NCBI RefSeq assembly: GCF_028473665.1
Contig: NZ_CP098774.1
Location: 992,001-1,056,000, forward strand
Length of the DNA stretch: 64,000 nucleotides
From: Sphingomonas sp. QA11
GTDB taxonomy: Bacteria > Pseudomonadota > Alphaproteobacteria > Sphingomonadales > Sphingomonadaceae
Reading direction: 5' to 3'
Shown: positions 25,156 to 34,614 of the stretch, one piece after another
How the letters are laid out: each line of letters begins with the position of its first letter
How positions within the stretch are numbered: the first letter of the stretch is position 1
The notes under the pieces: generated by a model
The model's database searches: none
The model's input: only the letters and a program-made list of their open reading frames with translations
Told to the model about the DNA's origin: nothing
Made by a program: the position numbers and the translations under genes

Positions 25156-26601
25156 TCAGGCAGCCATCCGGTCGGCGATGCGGCCCAGGCTTTCCTCGCG
25201 CCCGAGCAAGTCGAGCACGTCGAAAATCCCGGGGGAAGTCTTGCGCCCTGTCAGCGCCGCCCTCAACGGCTGCGCGACCTGACCAAGCTTCACTCCCGCA
25301 TCGTCCGCAACCCGGCGGACCGCGTCTTCGAGAGCCTGTGCATCCCAGTTGCCAACCGCGTCAAGGGCGGCGTGCAGTCGCGTCAGCAACGCGGGGGCGT
25401 CGCCCGAGAGGAGAGATGCTGCATCGCCGTCCATTTCCAGTGGGCGAGTGCGAAAAAGAAAGGCCGCGCCGGACGTAAGATCGTTGAGATTCGCCGCGCG
25501 GGGCTTCAACGATTCCATGCTGCGCTGAAGCAATTCGGCTTGCGATTCGCTGATTTCGAAACCGAGTCGCGGGATCACCAGTTCGGCCAGCCGATCATTG
25601 TCGGCGCTGCGGATATAATGACCGTTCAGGTTCTCGAGCTTCTTGAGATCGAACCTGCTTGGTGATTTCCCGACATCGGCCAGATCGAACCACTCAGTCG
25701 CCTGCTCGCGGCTGATGATCTCATCGTCGCCATGTCCCCAGCCGAGCCGGAGCAGATAGTTGCTCAGCGCCTCGGGCAGGATGCCGAGCTCGTCGCGATA
25801 ATATTCAACCCCGACCGCGCCATGGCGCTTCGACATCTTGCCGCCGTCGCTGCCGTGGATCATCGGGATATGCGCATAGACCGGCACGGGCCAGCCCATC
25901 GCCTTGATGATCGGCAATTGCCGGAACGCGTTGTTGAGATGGTCGTCACCGCGGATGACGTGAGTCACCCCCATATCGTGATCGTCGACCACGACCGCGA
26001 GCATATAGGTCGGCGTGCCGTCGGAGCGGAGCAGGACGAGATCGTCGATCTCCTCGTTCTGGACGGTGACCGAGCCCTGGACCTTGTCCTCGATGGTCGT
26101 CGCGCCTTCCTTCGGCGCCTTCAGCCGGACGACGAAAGGGGCGCCCTCGGGCGCCTCGGCCGGATCGCGATCGCGCCAGCGGCCATCATACCGCATCGGC
26201 TTGCCCGCGCCCTTCTGGCTCTCGCGGAGCGCGGTCAGCTCGTCGGGCGTGGCGTAGCATTTATACGCATTGCCCTGATCGAGCATCTGATAGGCGACTT
26301 CGGCATGGCGCTTCGCGCGCTCGAACTGAAATACGGCGTCGCCGTCCCAGTCGAGGCCGAGCCACTTCATCGAACTGATGATCGCGTCGATCGCCGGCTG
26401 GGTCGAGCGGGCGCGATCGGTATCCTCGATGCGCAGCAGGAACTTGCCGCCGTGGTGGCGCGCGAACAGCCAGTTGAACAGCGCGGTGCGCGCGCCGCCA
26501 ATGTGCAGATAGCCGGTGGGCGACGGCGCGAAGCGAGTCACCACTGCGGACGTGTCGGGCGTGCCGGTATCGGCCGCCGCGGTATCAGACCTTGCGCCCA
26601 A
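25156..26601 (-). CDS. gltX: Glutamyl-tRNA synthetase
   Basis: A class I synthetase charging tRNA-Glu. The HIGH-type motif is in [16 protein letters not shown] and the KMSKS motif is KMSKRHG. The frame is open up to an ATG at 26661, but that would overlap the divergent comEC start at 26630. The TTG at 26601, preceded by GGGAG, leaves a normal divergent gap and gives 481 residues, so it was chosen. A GTG just before TRFAPSP is a further option. gltA follows 22 bases downstream. Confidence 0.93.
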   Translation of the reverse strand: MGARSDTAAADTGTPDTSAVVTRFAPSPTGYLHIGGARTALFNWLFARHHGGKFLLRIEDTDRARSTQPAIDAIISSMKWLGLDWDGDAVFQFERAKRHAEVAYQMLDQGNAYKCYATPDELTALRESQKGAGKPMRYDGRWRDRDPAEAPEGAPFVVRLKAPKEGATTIEDKVQGSVTVQNEEIDDLVLLRSDGTPTYMLAVVVDDHDMGVTHVIRGDDHLNNAFRQLPIIKAMGWPVPVYAHIPMIHGSDGGKMSKRHGAVGVEYYRDELGILPEALSNYLLRLGWGHGDDEIISREQATEWFDLADVGKSPSRFDLKKLENLNGHYIRSADNDRLAELVIPRLGFEISESQAELLQRSMESLKPRAANLNDLTSGAAFLFRTRPLEMDGDAASLLSGDAPALLTRLHAALDAVGNWDAQALEDAVRRVADDAGVKLGQVAQPLRAALTGRKTSPGIFDVLDLLGREESLGRIADRMAA

Positions 26602-26629
26602 ACGCGCTTGCTCCCAGACTTGAAAATCG

Positions 26630-28948
26630 ATGGCCAGTACAGCCGCCGAGGCCCCTAGCACGCGACCCCGACGGCTTCAAATCGCGGCCGGAGAAAGACT
26701 GCGCGCCCGGAAGACGGCCCTTGAGCTGTGGCTCGAGGCCGAGCGCGATCAGCTCTTCCTGTGGGTGCCGGTGTCGTTCGGCGCCGGCATCGCCGCATGG
26801 TTCGTGCTGTCTGATTCTGTCTGGTGGTGGACGTCTGTCCTGGCGCTCGCCGGCGTGGCGCTGTTCGCGATGGCGGTCGGGCGTGGCGGACGGACGGGAC
26901 GCGTGGTGGCGGTGGCGGCGCTGCTCGCCGCCGCAGGACTGGTGCTGATCTGGTGGCAGGCGGAGAGTTCGGACGGGCGGACGCTGGCGCGACCGGTGAT
27001 CGTGACCTTCGAGGCGCGCGTGGAGCGGGTCGAGCCGCTGCCGTCGCGCGATCTGGTCAGGCTGAGGCTGGCGCCGGTCCGGGTCGTGTCCGTCCCTTCA
27101 CGTCCCGGAAGGTCGGGGGCCAAACGGAATCTTCCAACACTGCCCGCGCATGTCCGGGTCAACCTGGCCGAGGCGGATGTGCCAGCGGGGCTTTCGCGCG
27201 GCGCGACGATCCTGCTTGGGGCTCGATTGATGCCGCCGCCACAGCCAGCGGTACCCGGCGCCTATGATTATGCCCGTGTCGCCTGGTTCGACGGGATCGG
27301 CGGTACGGGGCGCGGGTTCGGGCCAGTCACCATTGTCAGTCCGGGGACGTCGAGCGGGGCCGGGCTGCGCGAGAGGTTGTCGCGCCATATCCGGGAGAGC
27401 GCGCCGGGCGGGGCCGGGGCGATCGCGGCGGCGCTGGCGACCGGGGACCAGGGCGGCATTTCGGAGGAGGATGCCGAGGCGATGCGGCGGTCCGGGCTGG
27501 CGCATCTCCTTTCGGTCAGCGGGCTGCACATCACGGCGGTGGTCGGCGCGGTGATGCTGCTGGTGCTTCGGCTGCTTGCGCTGAGCCCGTGGCTCGCGCT
27601 GAGCTTCCGCCTGCCGCTGATCGCTGCCGGGGCGGGCGCCGCCGCGGCCATCGGCTATACGCTGCTCACCGGTGCGGAGGTGCCGACGATCCGGTCATGC
27701 GTGGCCGCGCTGCTCGTACTGATCGCGATGGCGATGGGACGGGAGGCGATCACCTTGCGGCTGGTGGCGGCCGGCGCCTTCATCGTGCTGCTGCTCTATC
27801 CGCAGTCGCTGGCCGGGCCGAGCTTCCAGCTTTCCTTCGCGGCGGTTGCTGCGATCGTCGCGTTGCATGAGCATCCGCGCGTGAAAGCCTGGTTCGCGCC
27901 GCGCGAGCAGCCCTGGTGGCACAAGCTCGGCCGCACGCTGCTGTCGCTGTTGCTGACGGGTATCGTCGTCGAGCTTTCGTTGATCCCGATCGCGCTGTTC
28001 CACTTCCACAAGGCGGGGATCTATGGTGCGATCGCCAATATCGTGGCGATTCCATTGACGACCTTCATCACCATGCCGCTCGAGGCACTGGCGCTGCTCT
28101 TCGACCTGATCGGCCTCGGTGCTCCCTTGTGGTGGCTGACCGCGCGATCGCTCGATCTGCTGTTGTGGATCGCGCATGCGACCGCGAGCATCCCCGGATC
28201 GATCGCGGCGCTTCCGGCGATGCCGGGTGGAGCGTTCGGGTTGATGGCGGTCGGCGGCCTGTGGATCGCGTTGTGGCGGACGCGGTGGCGGCGGCTTGGC
28301 GCTGTGCCGCTGACCATGGGCGCTGCATGGGCGCTGTCGATTCCGGCGCCTGACCTGCTCGTCACCGGGGACGGCCGGCATGTCGCCATCCGCACCGCGC
28401 GCGGCGGACTGGCGCTGCTGCGCGAGCGTGTCGGCGACTACACCTCGGACATGCTGTCGGAGAATAGCGGCGTGGACGGCGAGCCCCTGTTCCTTTCCGA
28501 CCAGCCCGAGGCACGGTGCAGCCGGGATCTCTGTCTGGTCGAGCAGAAGGCGGGCGGGCGGACCTGGCGGATCCTCGCGACGCGGAGCGCTTATCTCGTG
28601 CCGGCGGGGGAGCTTATCGCTGCATGCGGCAACGCCGATATCGTCGTCAGCGAACGCTGGCTGCCCGACGGCTGCCGTCCACGCTGGTTACGGCTTGACC
28701 GCGACATGCTGGCGAAGACCGGCGGGGTCGCCGTCACGCTCCGCACCGGCCAGGTCACCACCGTGCTTCAGCCGGGCGACCGCCATCCCTGGCGGGAGGC
28801 GGCACCCGTACCGATCAGACGTAGCGGCGGAGAAGGCCGGCGAGCTTACCCTGAACGCGGACCTGGTCGGGGGAATAACGCTGAGGATCATAAGCGCGGT
28901 TCGCAGGATCGAGGCGGATCATCGCGCCCTCCCGCCGGAAATATTTGA
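26630..28948 (+). CDS. ComEC/Rec2-family DNA uptake channel
   Basis: A 772-residue membrane protein. It has an N-terminal DUF4131-like part with two or three helices, then the competence domain with many helices ([36 protein letters not shown]). ComEC forms the inner-membrane pore for single-stranded DNA in transformation. The C-terminal metallo-hydrolase-like region lacks an HxHxDH motif. The last 45 or so residues are basic, low in homology and overlap the convergent lexA gene by 134 bases, which suggests a read-through extension past an ancestral stop. Divergent from gltX. Confidence 0.88.
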   Translation: MASTAAEAPSTRPRRLQIAAGERLRARKTALELWLEAERDQLFLWVPVSFGAGIAAWFVLSDSVWWWTSVLALAGVALFAMAVGRGGRTGRVVAVAALLAAAGLVLIWWQAESSDGRTLARPVIVTFEARVERVEPLPSRDLVRLRLAPVRVVSVPSRPGRSGAKRNLPTLPAHVRVNLAEADVPAGLSRGATILLGARLMPPPQPAVPGAYDYARVAWFDGIGGTGRGFGPVTIVSPGTSSGAGLRERLSRHIRESAPGGAGAIAAALATGDQGGISEEDAEAMRRSGLAHLLSVSGLHITAVVGAVMLLVLRLLALSPWLALSFRLPLIAAGAGAAAAIGYTLLTGAEVPTIRSCVAALLVLIAMAMGREAITLRLVAAGAFIVLLLYPQSLAGPSFQLSFAAVAAIVALHEHPRVKAWFAPREQPWWHKLGRTLLSLLLTGIVVELSLIPIALFHFHKAGIYGAIANIVAIPLTTFITMPLEALALLFDLIGLGAPLWWLTARSLDLLLWIAHATASIPGSIAALPAMPGGAFGLMAVGGLWIALWRTRWRRLGAVPLTMGAAWALSIPAPDLLVTGDGRHVAIRTARGGLALLRERVGDYTSDMLSENSGVDGEPLFLSDQPEARCSRDLCLVEQKAGGRTWRILATRSAYLVPAGELIAACGNADIVVSERWLPDGCRPRWLRLDRDMLAKTGGVAVTLRTGQVTTVLQPGDRHPWREAAPVPIRRSGGEGRRAYPERGPGRGNNAEDHKRGSQDRGGSSRPPAGNI

Positions 28949-29492
28949 GGGTCGCCTCGCTGTCCTCGATCAGCGCCACGACGATCTCGCCGTCGCGCGC
29001 GGTGTCGGCGCGACGGATCAGGGCGTAGTCGCCGTCGAGGATGCCGGCATCGACCATCGAGTCACCGGACACCTCAAGCGCATAATGATCGCCGCCGCCG
29101 AGCAATGCCGCGGGCACCGCGAGCATCGACTGGCCCTCGAACGCCTCGATCGGCACGCCTGCCGCGATCCGGCCGTGCAGCGGGATCTCGATCACGTCGT
29201 TCGCGGGTTCGGGGATCTTCTTCAAGTTGCTGGCCGGCGCAGCGGCGGCGGTCGCGGTCTTGCGGATCGTTTCCGGACGTTCCGGCATGCGCAGCACTTC
29301 GAGCGCGCGGGCGCGATTGGGCAGGCGGCGAATGAACTTTCGTTCCTCAAGCGCACTGATCAAACGGTGGACGCCCGATTTGGACTTGAGGTCGAGCGCC
29401 TCCTTCATTTCTTCGAACGAGGGCGAAACGCCGCTCGCCTCAAGGCGATCGTTGATGAAGCAGATCAGCTCATGCTGCTTGCGGGTAAGCAT
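28815..29492 (-). CDS. lexA: LexA repressor of the SOS response
   Basis: A 225-residue repressor and self-cleaving protease. The N-terminal winged helix starts [13 protein letters not shown] with recognition segment [21 protein letters not shown]. The C-terminal S24 domain has cleavage site Ala111-Gly112, catalytic Ser145 (SGDSMVD) and Lys183 (ATLKYF). It represses DNA-repair genes until RecA triggers cleavage. An alphaproteobacterial LexA box lies 17 bases upstream (29509-29523), so it is autoregulated. Its 3' end overlaps comEC by 134 bases, tail to tail. The inter-domain linker is longer than in E. coli, normal for alphaproteobacteria. Confidence 0.97.
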   Translation of the reverse strand: MLTRKQHELICFINDRLEASGVSPSFEEMKEALDLKSKSGVHRLISALEERKFIRRLPNRARALEVLRMPERPETIRKTATAAAAPASNLKKIPEPANDVIEIPLHGRIAAGVPIEAFEGQSMLAVPAALLGGGDHYALEVSGDSMVDAGILDGDYALIRRADTARDGEIVVALIEDSEATLKYFRREGAMIRLDPANRAYDPQRYSPDQVRVQGKLAGLLRRYV

Positions 29493-29508
29493 CCCAATTC
29501 CTCCGTCG

Positions 29509-29523
29509 GAACAGACTGGGAAC
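29509..29523 (-). promoter_or_regulatory. LexA box (GTTC-N7-GTTC) of lexA
   Basis: On the minus strand the sequence reads GTTC-CCAGTCT-GTTC, the direct-repeat LexA site of alphaproteobacteria. It lies 17 bases before the lexA ATG. A further GTTCC half at about 29536-29540 lies on the other strand. The site explains autoregulation of lexA. Confidence 0.85.
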
Positions 29524-29548
29524 GTTTATGCAATGTTCCGGTGCCATG

Positions 29549-30736
29549 TCAAGCGAATGGAAGGATTTCCACCGCCTCCCCCGCGCCAAGCGCCGGAGCA
29601 TGGGGGGCGCGGACGATCAGGCAGTCGGCGCGGGCGAGCGTCAGGAGCATCGAACTGTCCTGAATGCCCGAGGCAAAGGCCCGGCCGTCGTGGATGGCGG
29701 CGCGCAGATAGTCCTGGCGGCGATCGTTCGCGGGCAGGTCCTCGCCGAGGATCGCCGTCGCCGTGCGGGGGAATGGATCTAGCGCGCCCGACATGGTCGC
29801 GATCAGCGGGCGCAGGAAGAGGAAGGCGGTGACGAAGGCCGAGACCGGGTTGCCCGGCAGGCCAAGCACGACCGCGCCGTTCAGCCGCCCCGCCATCATC
29901 GGCTTGCCGGGGCGGAGCGCGATCCGCCAGAAGTCGACGCTCCCGCCCGCGGCTTCCAGCGCCGGCCTGACAAGATCGTGATCGCCGACCGAGGCGCCGC
30001 CGGTGGTGACGAGGATGTCGGCGTCCACCGCGGCGAAGGCGGCGATGGTCGTGTCGAGTCGGTCGGGCAGGATGCCGAGATCGATCACGTCCACGGGCAG
30101 GTCGGCGAGCATCGCGGCGAGCATCGCGCCGTTCGATTCCGGCAATGCGCCGACCCCAAGCGGCGCGCCGGGGGCGACCAGCTCATCGCCGGTCGCGACG
30201 ATCGCGACGCGCAGTCGGCGCATGACGGGCAGGGCGCCGTGGCCGCCGGTCGCCGCCACCGCGATGCGCGCGGGCGTAAGGCGCTCACCCTCGCCGATCA
30301 GGCGATCGCCCGTGGCGAAGTCGAGGCCCTTGCGGCGGACATTGCCACCCTGGCCCCTAGGGCCTTCGCCCGAGAGCAGCACCCGCTCGCCTTCCCGCGC
30401 CGCTTCTTCCTGGATCAGCACGGTGTCAGCGCCGCCGGGCATTGCCGCGCCGGTGAAGATGCGGACTGTCTCCCTCGTGCCGATGGCGCCGGCGAAGGGG
30501 CGGCCGGCCGCGCTCTCGCCGGTCAGGGTGAAGGGGCCGGGCAGGTCGGCGAAGCGGATCGCATAGCCGTCCATCGCCGAAAGGTCGCTCGCTGGCTGGG
30601 TGCGCAACGCGAGAATGTCCCCGGCGACCCAGCGGCCCGCCGCGTCACGCAAGGGCACCGTTTCCGCCGCCACGGGGAGGGCGAGTGCGAACAGGCGGGT
30701 CTGGGCTTCGGCTACCGGGATCAGCGCGGTGTTCAT
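29549..30736 (-). CDS. moeA: Molybdopterin molybdotransferase
   Basis: A 395-residue enzyme that inserts molybdate into adenylated molybdopterin, finishing the molybdenum cofactor. Diagnostic motifs are present: SAMDGYAI, IFTGAAMPGGADTVL, VATGDEL, TTGGASVGDHD and GLPGNPVSAFV. ATG 30736 was chosen because GGAAGG precedes it closely; a start at 30754 adds six residues. lexA follows 57 bases downstream. In related genomes moaC normally lies directly upstream of moeA; here moaC is about 9.7 kb away with unrelated genes between. Confidence 0.95.
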   Translation of the reverse strand: MNTALIPVAEAQTRLFALALPVAAETVPLRDAAGRWVAGDILALRTQPASDLSAMDGYAIRFADLPGPFTLTGESAAGRPFAGAIGTRETVRIFTGAAMPGGADTVLIQEEAAREGERVLLSGEGPRGQGGNVRRKGLDFATGDRLIGEGERLTPARIAVAATGGHGALPVMRRLRVAIVATGDELVAPGAPLGVGALPESNGAMLAAMLADLPVDVIDLGILPDRLDTTIAAFAAVDADILVTTGGASVGDHDLVRPALEAAGGSVDFWRIALRPGKPMMAGRLNGAVVLGLPGNPVSAFVTAFLFLRPLIATMSGALDPFPRTATAILGEDLPANDRRQDYLRAAIHDGRAFASGIQDSSMLLTLARADCLIVRAPHAPALGAGEAVEILPFA

Positions 30737-30922
30737 GATGCCTTCCCTATCCACCCCGCCGGTGCGGGTCGAGACATGGCCGGTCGGGCCAGAATATCAG
30801 TTACCGCTATCATCTTCCCACGGGCCGATCAGTGTCGTAGCAAACATGCGGTAGCAGATCCGCCGCGATCAAGCCGGCGGAGTGCTTCGCGCAACCATGG
30901 TTGCGGTCACGGGGGATGATGC

Positions 30923-32233
30923 ATGACGGACTCACCGGCGCCTGACGCCTATAATCGTACAGCCTTGTTCTGGATCTGCGTGCTGGCGCTGTTCACCGCC
31001 GCGGTCGCCTTTTCGATGCGGACGGCCGCGTCGGATGCGATCCGCCAGGCGGTGTTCGATCCGATCGACCCGGCCAATTCGGGCAAGATGATCGGCGGCG
31101 CGCTCGGCGCGGCGTTCAGCGGCTTCGCCTTCTCGCTGCTCGTGCTGAGCCCGTTCCTCGACGTGATCGGGGCGAAGCGGGTGCTGCTGCTGGCGGCGTG
31201 CAGCTTCGTCGGCGGATCGGTGCTGATGGTGCTGGCGCCGACGCTGGGCAGCGGCGCAGGCGTCGGCACCTTCGTCATCCTGGGCATGGCGCTGACCGGC
31301 GTGGGCTGGGGCTGCACCGAGGCATCGATCAACCCGATGACCGCGGCGCTCTATCCCGCCGACAAGACTCACAGGCTCAACGTGCTTCATGCCTGGTGGC
31401 CGGCGGGGATCGTCGTCGGGGGCCTGGCGAGCATCGGCGTCGGGCAGCTTGGGCTCGACTGGCGCTGGGACATCGCCCTGATCGCGGTGCCTGGCATCGC
31501 CTTCGGGTTGTGGACGCTCACCCAGAAATTTCCGAAGACCGAGAGCGCGGCGCTGGGCGTGGGCTTTAGCGAGATGATCGCGGTGCCGTTCAGGCGCCCG
31601 ACCTTCTGGATTTTCTGCGCGATCATGTTCCTGACCGCCTCGGCCGAACTGGCGCCGGGGTCCTGGGTGGACGTGGCGCTGACCCACACGGTGGGCATGA
31701 AGGGCATCCTGCTGCTCGTCTATGTCTCGGCGATCATGTTCGTGATGCGCCACTTCGCTGGAATGCTGTCGCATCGCTTCTCCGACATGGGGCTGTTGTG
31801 GCTCTGCACGGTGCCGGCGGCGCTCGGCCTGTACCTGCTCAGTGTCGCCTCATCGCCGGTGACGGCGCTGGTCGCGGCGACGGTGTGGGCGGTGGGCGTC
31901 GCGTTCATGTGGCCGACGATGATCGCGGCGGTGGCCTATCGTTATCCGCGCGGCGGGGCCTGGACGATCGGGCTGGTCGGCTTTGCCGGCGCGATGGCGA
32001 TCCAGCTGGTGCTGCCGAAGCTCGGCGCGATCTACGATAAGGCCAAGCTGGAGCGGGCAGGGGGCGAAGCCGCCTTCGCCGCATTGCAGCCCGGGCCGGT
32101 GCTGAACGACGTGCTTGCCTATGCCGCGACACGCTCGTTCCAGGTCGTGGCGCTCATTCCGGTCGTGCTGTTCGTGATCTTCGGCGCGGTGCGGATCATC
32201 GAGCGGAAACGACGCCTCGGCGGGGAGGGCTGA
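30923..32233 (+). CDS. MFS transporter (FucP-like)
   Basis: A 436-residue major-facilitator protein with about twelve membrane helices, starting near residue 15 (LFWICVLALFTAAVAF). The loop after helix 2 (FLDVIGAKRVLLLAA) is the MFS motif A region. The layout and NPMTAALYP segment suggest the sugar-transporter side of the family, but the substrate is unknown. It is followed 82 bases later by an exported amidohydrolase on the same strand. It is the first gene of the accessory segment between moeA and moaC. Confidence 0.85.
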   Translation: MTDSPAPDAYNRTALFWICVLALFTAAVAFSMRTAASDAIRQAVFDPIDPANSGKMIGGALGAAFSGFAFSLLVLSPFLDVIGAKRVLLLAACSFVGGSVLMVLAPTLGSGAGVGTFVILGMALTGVGWGCTEASINPMTAALYPADKTHRLNVLHAWWPAGIVVGGLASIGVGQLGLDWRWDIALIAVPGIAFGLWTLTQKFPKTESAALGVGFSEMIAVPFRRPTFWIFCAIMFLTASAELAPGSWVDVALTHTVGMKGILLLVYVSAIMFVMRHFAGMLSHRFSDMGLLWLCTVPAALGLYLLSVASSPVTALVAATVWAVGVAFMWPTMIAAVAYRYPRGGAWTIGLVGFAGAMAIQLVLPKLGAIYDKAKLERAGGEAAFAALQPGPVLNDVLAYAATRSFQVVALIPVVLFVIFGAVRIIERKRRLGGEG

Positions 32234-32315
32234 TCCGGCGTTACCCAAGCGCCATGCGAATGCTATGCTCCCGCCGGGCTTTGGCAATAAGAGGGGGCAA
32301 TAAGCGGGTGAGAGC

Positions 32316-33587
32316 ATGCGATTCCTGAGCGGTCTTGGCCTTTGGGCACTGTCGTTGCTGGCGATCGCGCCGGTTCATGCCGAGACGACCGCCTTCACCG
32401 GTGCGCGGGTGATCGACGGCACCGGGCGGGCGCCGATCGCGAACGGCGTGGTGGTGGTGACCGACGGCAAGATCACCGCGGTGGGCACCCGTGCGCGCAC
32501 CGCGATTCCGGCAGGAGCCACCCGGATCGACGTGACGGGCAAGACGATCATGCCCGGGATCGTCAACGCGCATGGCCATCTGTTCTTCGACGCGAAGTCG
32601 GCGATCCCGCCGCGCACCCAGCTTGCCGACCAGCTCGCGCTTTACGCCCGCTACGGCATCACCACGGTCTACAGCCTCGGCGATGACGGGGTGGAGACGG
32701 TGAAGCTCCGCGACGAACTGCGCACCGCGCCGTTCGGCCCGGGCATGGCGCGGCTCTACGTGTCTGGCCCTGTGCTCACCGCCACGAGCCCGGACGAGGG
32801 CCGTGCCGCCGTGAGGGCCAATGCCGCGCTGGGCGTCGACATCATCAAGATCCGGCTTGAGGGACCGCCCGACGCCCCGATCCGTACCCCGGCCGTCTAT
32901 GGCGCGATGATCGAGCAGGCGCATGTCGATAAGCTGCGGATCGCCGCGCATATGTTCACCGCCGATGAGACAAGGGGGCTGGTCGATGCCGGCGTCGATA
33001 TCCTCGCCCACAGCATCCGCGACCGCGACGTGGACCCCGCGCTGATCGCCGAGATCAAGGCGAAGGGCGTCGGCTATATCCCGACATTGACGCGCGACCT
33101 GTCGGTGTTCGTCTATGAATCGACCCCCGATTTCGTGACCGATCCGTTCTTCACCCGGGAAGAGGCCTATCGCCTGCCGCTCGCCGCGTTGCTTGAACCG
33201 GAGGCGCAGGCCAGGGTGAAGGCGAGCGCCGCCGCCCAGGCGATCAAACCGGCGCTCGACCAGGCCAGACGCAACCTGAAACTGCTGTCGGATGCCGGTG
33301 TCGCGATCGCGATGGGCACCGATACCGGCGCGCCCACCGGCCGCTGGCAGGGCTATTTCGAGCATCTCGAAATGCAGATGATGGTCGAGGCCGGGCTGAC
33401 CCCGATGAAAGTGCTGGTCGCCGCGACCGGCGGCGCTGCGAAGGTGATGCGGATCGACGACATGGTCGGCACCTTGCGGCCCGGGCGGCAGGCTGACCTG
33501 CTGGTGCTCGGCGCCAATCCGCTGGCCGATATCCGCAATACCCATAGCCTCGAACAGGTCTGGATCGCAGGCCGCAAGCTGGATTGA
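32316..33587 (+). CDS. Exported amidohydrolase
   Basis: A 423-residue protein with a signal peptide (about 1-22, cleaved after VHA). The metal-binding HxH is in NAHGHLFFD (H86, H88). Other ligand regions are RIAAHMFT, DILAHSIRD and AMGTDTGAP, as in imidazolonepropionase-like amidohydrolases. It probably hydrolyses a cyclic amide or peptide-like compound outside the cytoplasm; the substrate is unknown. It may work with the MFS gene just upstream: hydrolysis of a substrate followed by transport. A paralogue is at 3402. Confidence 0.9.
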   Translation: MRFLSGLGLWALSLLAIAPVHAETTAFTGARVIDGTGRAPIANGVVVVTDGKITAVGTRARTAIPAGATRIDVTGKTIMPGIVNAHGHLFFDAKSAIPPRTQLADQLALYARYGITTVYSLGDDGVETVKLRDELRTAPFGPGMARLYVSGPVLTATSPDEGRAAVRANAALGVDIIKIRLEGPPDAPIRTPAVYGAMIEQAHVDKLRIAAHMFTADETRGLVDAGVDILAHSIRDRDVDPALIAEIKAKGVGYIPTLTRDLSVFVYESTPDFVTDPFFTREEAYRLPLAALLEPEAQARVKASAAAQAIKPALDQARRNLKLLSDAGVAIAMGTDTGAPTGRWQGYFEHLEMQMMVEAGLTPMKVLVAATGGAAKVMRIDDMVGTLRPGRQADLLVLGANPLADIRNTHSLEQVWIAGRKLD

Positions 33588-33615
33588 AACCGGGCTCCAC
33601 GATCGGCCGGATTTC

Positions 33616-33738
33616 CCCTGTTATCGCGACAACGGCACGGTTGTTTTTTCTACCGCTGTTATGTTGGAATTTTAGTCTGATTTTATGAATTGTTCTCAAA
33701 GGGTTATGGTGCGTTACCGCTGTTATTGATAACAGCGG
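33616..33738. repeat. Second cluster of CTGTTAT palindromic motifs
   Basis: This non-coding stretch holds CCCTGTTATC (33616-33625), CCGCTGTTAT (33653-33662) and a palindrome at 33717-33738 with ten-base arms CCGCTGTTAT / ATAACAGCGG and a two-base centre. The core CTGTTAT/ATAACAG is shared with the cluster at 23269-23449. The region between 33588 and the next gene at 34058 has no other gene I can support; it is AT-rich near 33640-33720. Confidence 0.7.
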
Positions 33739-34057
33739 AAAAAATGCCGGAAATGGCGCGAAAATACGACACTTCATCCCCGAAGAAGGCGATGCGGAAA
33801 CGCTTTATCATCTGTCGGTCATGAGAAAGAGCGGGCCAGGTCCAGTCGGTTCCCGACCGCTCGACGCTGGCACGGGCCGCGCCGGAAATGAATCGATCCG
33901 CGCCGGGCTCGATGAAGCGCTGCCCGGTTCCGACATCCCGGAAACGCGATGCCTACGTCGTGCCCCGAGCACGATTGATCCTACACGCGAAGATGGGACA
34001 TCTGGCAGCAATGTTCGCGGTGTAGATGCCCGTGCGTGGGGCGACGAAAGGCGAGAA

Positions 34058-34243
34058 ATGACCGATCACGAAACCCGCTATCTGCTAACCCGGGCGAAGC
34101 AGGAAGCGACGATGGCGGCTCGGGCCGAGCATCCCTCGGCCGCCGCGGCGCATCGCACGCTTTCCCTGCGCTATTCGACCAAGGCGGTGATCGGCCTGAG
34201 CGAAGAGACGGATCGCGCGCCGGTTGACCTCACGGTACGATAG
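34058..34243 (+). CDS. Small hydrophilic protein, 61 residues
   Basis: A 61-residue soluble protein, MTDHETRYLLTRAKQEATMAARAEHP..., mostly helical and charged. The ATG at 34058 follows GAAAGG at usable spacing; the frame extends upstream to 33821 but that part has no protein-like character. Similar short proteins that begin with a helix rich in Arg and Gln and contain an Ala-His-rich stretch occur in many copies in sphingomonads, with no known function. It is flanked by repeats on both sides. Confidence 0.6.
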   Translation: MTDHETRYLLTRAKQEATMAARAEHPSAAAAHRTLSLRYSTKAVIGLSEETDRAPVDLTVR

Positions 34244-34306
34244 ACGCGGCCTTGCCCCTGGCGCAGGGGGCTAGCGGATTCACCCATCTGGCAGAGCGTC
34301 CTACTT

Positions 34307-34437
34307 CCCCTCTCCTTTTAGGAGAGGGGCAAGCTGCGTAGCAGCGCGGGGTGAGGTTGAGGATGCTACGATATTCGTCACCCTCAACCTTCCCGCGCCT
34401 GCGGCGCGGGCCCCTTCCTTCTCCCGCCGGGAGAAGG
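34307..34437. repeat. Three adjacent intergenic palindromes (REP-like)
   Basis: Three hairpins sit in the 371-base gap before the molybdoenzyme gene. CCCCTCTCC/GGAGAGGGG has nine-base arms and a five-base loop (34307-34329). CCCGCGCC/GGCGCGGG has eight-base arms (34392-34410). CCTTCTCCC/GGGAGAAGG has nine-base arms and a three-base loop (34417-34437). Palindromes with this sequence are typical dispersed elements of alphaproteobacteria. No gene is supported here; the reading frame through it belongs to an over-extended reading of the next gene. Confidence 0.7.
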
Positions 34438-34614
34438 AGAAGACTCCTCGGAACGAGATGTGCGCGCGCCGCAGGCGAAAGGAGAGGCGATGGCCGGATC
34501 GGGGCTGCTCATGGCAGGGACTCGGGGCTCTTGCGTGCGGCTCCCCCCCGGACCGATATCTGGTGCCATCCTTTTTCCGGCGACTCGACGGCCTACGGGC
34601 AGATGGAGAGCGAG

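Noticed and set aside
34351..34614. 88-codon N-terminal extension of the FdhF/YdeP-type enzyme
   Set aside because: It crosses three palindromes and has no protein-like sequence. ATG 34615 with a good ribosome-binding site fits the family length.
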